From JAADEM01 sp965371855 (GTDB taxonomy: Bacteria > Bacteroidota > Bacteroidia > Bacteroidales > Marinilabiliaceae), in assembly GCA_965371855.1 (NCBI GenBank), contig CBDUZZ010000043.1, forward strand, positions 1 to 38,629: 38,629 nt of DNA. The letters are read 5' to 3'. Every line of letters begins with the position of its first letter. Within the stretch, counting starts at the first letter, position 1. Positions 34,232 through 38,629 of this stretch are shown in pieces. The notes beneath the pieces are model-generated. The model did not search any database. It saw only the letters and a program-made list of their open reading frames with translations, and was not told the DNA's origin. A program made the position numbers and the translations under genes.

Positions 34232-34287
34232 GATGTGTTGATTAGTTAATTTGAAAATCAACACATCAACACATTAACAAATTAACT
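34232..34287 (+). promoter_or_regulatory. Possible pseudoknot-forming spacer before kdnA
   Basis: GATGTGTTGATT (34232-34243) pairs perfectly over 12 bp with AATCAACACATC (34256-34267). The intervening AGTTAATTTG (34244-34253) pairs over 10 bp with CAAATTAACT (34278-34287). The order of the four arms is that of an H-type pseudoknot or of two competing hairpins, ending 18 bp before the kdnA start. It could be a chance product of word-like intergenic repeats. Confidence 0.4.
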
Positions 34288-34305
34288 CATTAAAATAAAA
34301 AATAT

Positions 34306-35487
34306 ATGCCAGGTACAGAATTGTTTGGTAAAGAGGAACGTAAAGAGGTGATGGATGTTCTTGAAACAGGTATCCTCTTCAGATATAATCATGATGAAGC
34401 CCGTAAAGGGATATGGAAAACCAAAACTTTTGAAAAAGAGTTTGCTGAGTTTCACGGAGTAAAACATTGCCATATGGTTTCCAGCGGAACGGCTGCTGAT
34501 AATGTATCTCTTGCAGCTGCCGGAATAGGAGCTGGTGATGAGGTCATTGTTCCTCCGTTTACTTTTATTGCTCCGGTTGAAGCTGTTATCAATTGTGGAG
34601 CAATCCCGGTTTTTGCCGAAGTAGACGAAACGCTTTGTCTTTCGCCTGAAGGCATTGAAGCTGTTATCACTCCTAAAACAAAAGCTATACTTTTGGTTCA
34701 TATGGTTGGCGCCATGGCAAAGCTTGATGAAATTCTTGCCATCTGTAAAAAGCACAATCTGGTTCTTATTGAAGATGCAGCTCAGGCATTGGGCGGTTCT
34801 TACAAAGGAAAACCTCTTGGCTCCTTTGGTGATGTTGCCTGTTACTCTTTCGATTTTTTCAAGATTATTACTGCCGGCGAAGGTGGAGCTGTTATTACAA
34901 ACAGTGATGAGATTTATGAGAAAGCTCACACATGGTCTGACCATGGTCATAACCATATTGGTGATAATCGTGGTGCTGAAGATCACCCCATTTTAGGAAC
35001 CAATTATCGAATTAGTGAATTGCATGCTGCTGTTGGCCTGGCACAGTTCAGAAAAATTGATTTTATCATCGAACATCAGAGGGCTAATAAAAAAGTACTG
35101 AAAGACTACCTGAAAAAATTTCCACAGGTATCTTTCCGTGAAATACCTGATGAATCAGGCGATTCGGCTACAGTTATTAATATCTTCCTGCCAACGGCCA
35201 AAGAGGCTAAAAAGGTGTCTGATAAAATGACAAGTGTTGGTATTCCTGCTGCCTATTGGTACAATAACAATTACCATTACATTAAAAATTGGGATCATCT
35301 TAAAGAGATGAAAGTAGCAGCCCCCGTTGCACTTCAGTTTTTTGATGCCCCACAGGATTATAAAACCCTTCAATTGCCTAAATCCGATGATATTATTAGC
35401 AGGTTGATTTCTATTTCTGTAAAAATTATGTGGACAGAGGAGGAGTTGAAAGAGCTGTGTGAGAAGTTTGATCAGGTTTTAGGCTGA
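34306..35487 (+). CDS. kdnA: 8-amino-3,8-dideoxy-KDO (Kdo8N) transaminase
   Basis: 393 residues, DegT/DnrJ/EryC1/StrS aminotransferase fold. PLP residues are visible: SSGTAADNVSLA, IEDAAQALGGSY with Asp157, and Lys186 in SFDFFKIITAGEGGAVITN. The segment YWYNNNYHYIKNWDHL and the immediate kdnB partner are those of KdnA, known from Shewanella to transaminate 8-oxo-KDO to Kdo8N. It acts on the product of KdnB in the cytoplasm. The 98-bp gap before it contains the paired arms noted at 34232-34287. Confidence 0.9.
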   Translation: MPGTELFGKEERKEVMDVLETGILFRYNHDEARKGIWKTKTFEKEFAEFHGVKHCHMVSSGTAADNVSLAAAGIGAGDEVIVPPFTFIAPVEAVINCGAIPVFAEVDETLCLSPEGIEAVITPKTKAILLVHMVGAMAKLDEILAICKKHNLVLIEDAAQALGGSYKGKPLGSFGDVACYSFDFFKIITAGEGGAVITNSDEIYEKAHTWSDHGHNHIGDNRGAEDHPILGTNYRISELHAAVGLAQFRKIDFIIEHQRANKKVLKDYLKKFPQVSFREIPDESGDSATVINIFLPTAKEAKKVSDKMTSVGIPAAYWYNNNYHYIKNWDHLKEMKVAAPVALQFFDAPQDYKTLQLPKSDDIISRLISISVKIMWTEEELKELCEKFDQVLG

Positions 35488-35610
35488 TCCGTTGGAGACT
35501 GTGGTGACATTGAGGAATTGAAACCCGAAAATAAGAAACCTCCATAACAGTAGGTAAACGTTCTACTTTAAAAACTTGACAAACTTTTAACTTGATAAAC
35601 TATTATTATT

Positions 35611-36696
35611 ATGCTATACGACTTTAGAAGTTTTATAAATCCCGGATACTATGCTTTTGGCAAAGGAAGTTTTAATCACTTAAACGAACTGATTGAGCGT
35701 CGAAAAGAGAATTCTCAAAGCTGGTCGGTTTTTATGGTTGATGATTATTTCAAAGGTAAAGAGCTGGAAAGCAAATTGCCGAAAAACAGTAGTGATTTGT
35801 TAATCTGGATTGACACTACCAATGAGCCAAAAACATCGCTGGTAAACAGATATCGTGACGAGATAATTGGTTTTAATTCAATCCTTCCTTCCGCAATCAT
35901 CGGTATTGGCGGTGGTACTACAATGGATTATGCCAAAGCAACAGGGCTGATGGTTACAAACCCCGGTGATTCGGCCGATTATCAGGGCTTAGACCTGATT
36001 AATAAACAAGGGATATATACAATATGTGTACCTACCATTTCGGGTACCGGTGCTGAAGTTTCGATGACGGCAGTACTTAGTGGCCCTGAAAAAAAACTGG
36101 GGATAAAATGTGATTATACAATGCCTGATGAAATAGTGTTTGACCCGGAACTGTTGGCTACTGTCCCTCCTGATCAAAGATTTTATACCGGAATGGATTG
36201 TTATATTCATAACGAAGAATCACTGAACGGCACATGGATAAACTCTTTGGGAAGAGCCTTTGCCGAGAAATCATCAGAACTTTGTGTTGAAGTTTTTTCT
36301 GATACCGGAGCCTCACGAATTGATAACGATGAAAAAATGATGGTTGCTTCACTGCTTGGTGGTAATAGCGTTACATTTGCTCAGGTTGGTGTTTGCCATG
36401 CACTGTCGTATGGGCTGTCTCATGTTCTGGGTGTTCATCATGGAGTAGGAAACTGTGTTGTATTTAATCAACTTGAAGAGTACTATCCTGAAGGATTTAA
36501 GCAGTTTAAAGTGATGCAGGAGACACAGCAGGTTGAAATTCCAACAGGGGTAGTTGCCAACAGTACCGTTGAACAACTGGATCAGATGGTAGAAACCTCA
36601 TGGGCTCTTGAGCATATGTGGAATAATGCTTTTGGAATTGATTGGAAAAACCATATCACAAAAGAGAAAATAAGGGAACTGTTTCTAAAAATGTAA
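35611..36696 (+). CDS. kdnB: 3-deoxy-D-manno-octulosonate 8-oxidase
   Basis: 361 residues, iron-type alcohol dehydrogenase family. It oxidises C8 of KDO to the aldehyde that KdnA aminates. NAD-binding GIGGGTTMDYAKATGLM (Asp106), TISGTGAEVSMTAV and the metal ligands Asp196, His200, His263 and His277 (GMDCYIHNEES, CHALSYGLSH, HHGVGNC) are present. The N-terminal LYDFRSFINPGYYAFGKGSF is typical of KdnB. It follows kdnA by 123 bp, and the spacer (35572-35605) contains AACTTGATAAAC micro-repeats. Assignment is supported by both partners. Confidence 0.9.
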   Translation: MLYDFRSFINPGYYAFGKGSFNHLNELIERRKENSQSWSVFMVDDYFKGKELESKLPKNSSDLLIWIDTTNEPKTSLVNRYRDEIIGFNSILPSAIIGIGGGTTMDYAKATGLMVTNPGDSADYQGLDLINKQGIYTICVPTISGTGAEVSMTAVLSGPEKKLGIKCDYTMPDEIVFDPELLATVPPDQRFYTGMDCYIHNEESLNGTWINSLGRAFAEKSSELCVEVFSDTGASRIDNDEKMMVASLLGGNSVTFAQVGVCHALSYGLSHVLGVHHGVGNCVVFNQLEEYYPEGFKQFKVMQETQQVEIPTGVVANSTVEQLDQMVETSWALEHMWNNAFGIDWKNHITKEKIRELFLKM

Positions 36697-36749
36697 TTGA
36701 AGCATTAAATCATTCGATCATTACATCATCGAATAATTAACAAAAAACT

Positions 36750-37517
36750 ATGTCAGATAAAGTATTAGGCATCATCCCTGCCCGTTATTCATCATCGAGA
36801 TTGCTAGGCAAACCACTTGCCATGATTGGTGACAAACCAATGATACAACACGTTTATGAAAATTGCCGAAAAGCTCTTCAATATGTTTATGTGGCAACCG
36901 ATGACCAGCGTATAGTTGATGCTGTGGAGGCTTTTGGCGGAAAGGCTGTTATGACAGCTGGATATCACACCAGCGGTACTGAGCGTTGTGCTGAAGCTGC
37001 AAAGATTGTTAGTGGTATAGAGTATTTGAATTTCGACATTATTCTCAATATCCAGGGGGATGAACCATTCTTCGATGCCAATCAACTATATGATATCCAA
37101 AAATGTTTTGAAGCCCGGGATACACAAATAGCAACTCTGGTTAATAAGGTTGAAAATAACGAACAGATATTTGATGAGAAAGAGGCTAAGGTGATTTTGA
37201 ACCTGAAGCAGGAGGCAATTTATTTTAGCAGATCTCCCCTGCCCTTCCTTCAGAAAGTTGAGAAAGACAAGTGGGCAGATAATCACACATTTTATCGTCA
37301 TATAGGGATTTATGGGTATAAGCCAGGAATCTTGTTAGAGATAGTCAGCCTTACACTTACTCCTTTGGAGAAAGCAGAATCGCTGGAGCAGTTGCGCTGG
37401 ATTGAGAACGGGTATAAGGTAAAGTGTGGTATCACGGAAATTAAGGAAACCATGTGTGTTGATACTCCTGAAGACCTTCAAAAGGCCAATGACTTGTATC
37501 ATCAAATAAAAAAATAG
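36750..37517 (+). CDS. kdsB: CMP-KDO / CMP-Kdo8N synthetase (cytidylyltransferase)
   Basis: 255 residues, the usual length. Signature IIPARYSSSRLLGKPLAMIG at the N-terminus binds CTP; VYVATDDQRI, TSGTERCAEA, IILNIQGDEPF (metal-binding Asp), AIYFSRSPLPF and FYRHIGIYGY complete the family. It activates the sugar as CMP-KDO for the WaaA transferase. In Shewanella the KdsB linked to kdnAB prefers Kdo8N over KDO; by context the same is expected here. It starts 53 bp after kdnB. Confidence 0.95.
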   Translation: MSDKVLGIIPARYSSSRLLGKPLAMIGDKPMIQHVYENCRKALQYVYVATDDQRIVDAVEAFGGKAVMTAGYHTSGTERCAEAAKIVSGIEYLNFDIILNIQGDEPFFDANQLYDIQKCFEARDTQIATLVNKVENNEQIFDEKEAKVILNLKQEAIYFSRSPLPFLQKVEKDKWADNHTFYRHIGIYGYKPGILLEIVSLTLTPLEKAESLEQLRWIENGYKVKCGITEIKETMCVDTPEDLQKANDLYHQIKK

Positions 37518-37518
37518 A

Positions 37519-37544
37519 CTCTGTGTCTCAATGACTCTGTGTTA
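37519..37544 (-). repeat. 26-bp dispersed intergenic repeat, copy 2
   Basis: Complement of the repeat at 10306-10331 with two mismatches. It lies directly behind the kdsB stop. Confidence 0.6.
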
Positions 37545-37618
37545 TTCCCCTTAATATACAATAAACAAGGGATGAATTAGTTTTTAAAGTTAAAAGTTCA
37601 TAAAGCCTGTATGTTATA

Positions 37619-38299
37619 ATGGAAAATATTGAAAAGCAGTTTTCTGATTTAGGAGGCCGGTTTGTTACTCCGTTTTCAACCTTGAAAAATAAGGCATCTA
37701 ATATTAAAGCTGTCATTTTTGATTGGGATGGTGTTTTTAATAACGGTTCAAAAATGAGTGACGAGGGGAGTCTGTTTTCTGAACCCGATGCAATGGGTAT
37801 GAATATGTTCAAGCTGGATTTTTGGTTGCGAAACAGACATCTGCCATACATGTTTATCATTACCGGAGAGAATAACAAACTAGCGTTAAAGCTTGCTACT
37901 CGTGAACATATGAATGCTGTATTTCTGAGATACATAAATAAAACAGAGGCTCTGAATATTATTTGCGACCGGCATGGATTGAAAAAAGAAGAGATCGCTT
38001 TTGTGTATGATGACATTCTGGATATAGAGGTAGCAAAGCAGGTTGGTGTATCTCTTCTCATAAGTCGTTCAGGCAGCCCTCTCACAACAGAATATGTGAT
38101 TTCTAACAATATATGTGATTATGTTACGGGGAATATCGGTAGTAATTTTGCAGTGCGCGAAGCCTGTGAGTTACTTATCGGGATTAACGGTGATATGAAC
38201 AAAACAATCGACACCCGCATCCGGTTTAAAGGCGACTACGAAAAATATCTTGCCGAAAGAAACCTCATTGAAACCCACTTATTCCGGTTTGGGGAATAA
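37619..38299 (+). CDS. kdsC: HAD phosphatase, KdsC-like (Kdo8P phosphatase candidate)
   Basis: 226 residues, longer than the ~170-190 of standard KdsC because of ~30 extra residues at the N-terminus (KQFSDLGGRFVTPFSTLKNK) and ~35 at the C-terminus. HAD motif I is AVIFDWDGVFNNGSK with nucleophile Asp35 and acid/base Asp37, motif II is FIITGENN, and the acidic motif IV is FVYDDILDIEVA. KdsC releases phosphate from Kdo 8-phosphate to give the free KDO that KdnB needs. The cluster otherwise lacks this step, so the context strongly favours that role. It is 101 bp after kdsB. Confidence 0.8.
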   Translation: MENIEKQFSDLGGRFVTPFSTLKNKASNIKAVIFDWDGVFNNGSKMSDEGSLFSEPDAMGMNMFKLDFWLRNRHLPYMFIITGENNKLALKLATREHMNAVFLRYINKTEALNIICDRHGLKKEEIAFVYDDILDIEVAKQVGVSLLISRSGSPLTTEYVISNNICDYVTGNIGSNFAVREACELLIGINGDMNKTIDTRIRFKGDYEKYLAERNLIETHLFRFGE

Positions 38300-38403
38300 A
38301 TAGTTGGCAAGCCACTGGATTATTGCTCTGTTATATTTACTCACCGGATGACTATGTATAACATGTAAACAGTCGCCCCGTGAGCAGACATAGGTTTGAG
38401 AAG

Positions 38404-38514
38404 ATGTACAGACTGAAAGCTACAAATTTTAATCTCCACACGATGCAAAAGATGCGGGAACAAGGGGGTTATCCCATAAAGAATCCATTAAATAATTTCG
38501 AGTTTAAAAAATAA
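38404..38514 (+). CDS. Short ORF overlapping repeat B, doubtful
   Basis: 36 codons: MYRLKATNFNLHTMQKMREQ then GGYPIKNPLNNFEFKK and stop, with GAGAAG just before the ATG. The coding end (NPLNNFEF) coincides with the start of repeat B. In copy A the same end exists but is shifted by one base (CCATTAACAATTTCGAG), as if a gene fragment had decayed. It may be the tail of a gene carried by the repeat rather than a real small protein. No family recognised. Confidence 0.3.
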   Translation: MYRLKATNFNLHTMQKMREQGGYPIKNPLNNFEFKK

Positions 38515-38580
38515 ATTGATAGCTTTGATATATGCGAAATAAACGGAGTTCGTTCCGTTTATACATACGTTATATGCAAT
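38479..38580 (+). repeat. ~100-bp dispersed repeat, copy B
   Basis: Same order of blocks as copy A (31424-31523): ATCCATTAA, AATTTCGAGTTTA, TTTGATATATGC, and TTTATACATACGTTAT. Inside it, ATAAACGGA-GTTCGT-TCCGTTTAT is a perfect 9-bp hairpin; copy A differs in both arms and pairs less well. Confidence 0.7.
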
Positions 38581-38629
38581 CCCCCTACTGTCGAAAAAAG
38601 TTGAATTTTTTAGCTAACGGGTGTATCTT

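Larger units (their letters stand above)
38300..38629. other. Intergenic end of window with small ORF and repeat copy B
   Basis: After the phosphatase gene there is no larger gene. It holds a 36-codon ORF (38404-38514), the dispersed repeat copy B (38479-38580) and ~50 bp of AT-rich sequence to the edge. Confidence 0.6.

Noticed and set aside
34282..34986. Long minus-strand reading frame opposite kdnA
   Set aside because: It is the antisense shadow of a clear PLP-dependent aminotransferase; its translation has no family resemblance and no start context.
1..38629. CRISPR array, tRNA or rRNA genes
   Set aside because: No regularly spaced direct repeats with unique spacers and no cloverleaf-like sequence were found on either strand by eye; a covariance search would be needed to exclude a tRNA formally.

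Overview
The window reads as chromosome of a low-GC Bacteroidota bacterium, most like Bacteroidales/Marinilabiliales. Supporting traits are a type III glutamine synthetase, a lysyl-tRNA synthetase with the C-terminal extension usual in this phylum, a Bacteroidota-style Rhs terminus, DUF4136 and DUF1287 proteins, remnants of DUF1501/DUF1800 genes, an ORF6N remnant, and starts mostly without a strong Shine-Dalgarno. The assignment is inference from gene content; there is no rRNA or tRNA gene.

Layout. (1) 1-3850 is a decayed accessory region. It holds the 3' end of an Rhs polymorphic-toxin gene, a membrane protein that could be its immunity protein, a topoisomerase C-terminal fragment, a YafQ/RelE-type toxin whose N-terminus is repeat DNA, a frameshifted tyrosine-integrase tail, an apparently intact ParE-type toxin-antitoxin pair, and a broken ORF6N gene. 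Two families of short hairpins with covarying stems punctuate it. (2) 3855-15152 carries mostly minus-strand genes: hybrid histidine kinase, radical SAM/SPASM protein, GSIII, DUF1287 protein, small membrane protein, M20 dipeptidase, NUMOD4/HNH protein and a CLC chloride channel/transporter. (3) 15301-20307 (+): THUMP RNA methyltransferase, nitronate-monooxygenase-like flavoprotein, RelA/SpoT and a Fur-family regulator. (4) 20419-26050 (-): beta-rich envelope protein, pgi, gpsA, lysS. (5) 26409-29863 (+): lipA, lipB, recJ. (6) 29864-31585 is a second gene graveyard, with a collapsed DUF1800/DUF1501 pair and an internally deleted ATPase, followed by a DUF4136 lipoprotein. (7) 32331-38299 (+) is a compact LPS-sugar cluster.

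The last cluster is the most interesting part: kdsA, a transaldolase-like/CBS fusion, kdnA, kdnB, kdsB and a kdsC-like phosphatase. kdnA and kdnB are the known genes for 8-amino-3,8-dideoxy-KDO (Kdo8N), so the cluster should make CMP-Kdo8N for the inner core of LPS. The fusion protein pairs a fructose-6-phosphate-aldolase-like barrel with a CBS pair that looks like the one in KdsD (arabinose-5-phosphate isomerase), but the SIS isomerase domain of KdsD is absent. It keeps the Schiff-base lysine and has changed several other active-site positions. I suggest it is an unrecognised way to supply or gate arabinose 5-phosphate for KDO synthesis, or another dedicated step of Kdo8N metabolism.

The core genes look intact and ordinary. 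Intergenic regions carry word-like micro-repeats and a ~100-bp repeat present both in the second graveyard and at the end of the window.
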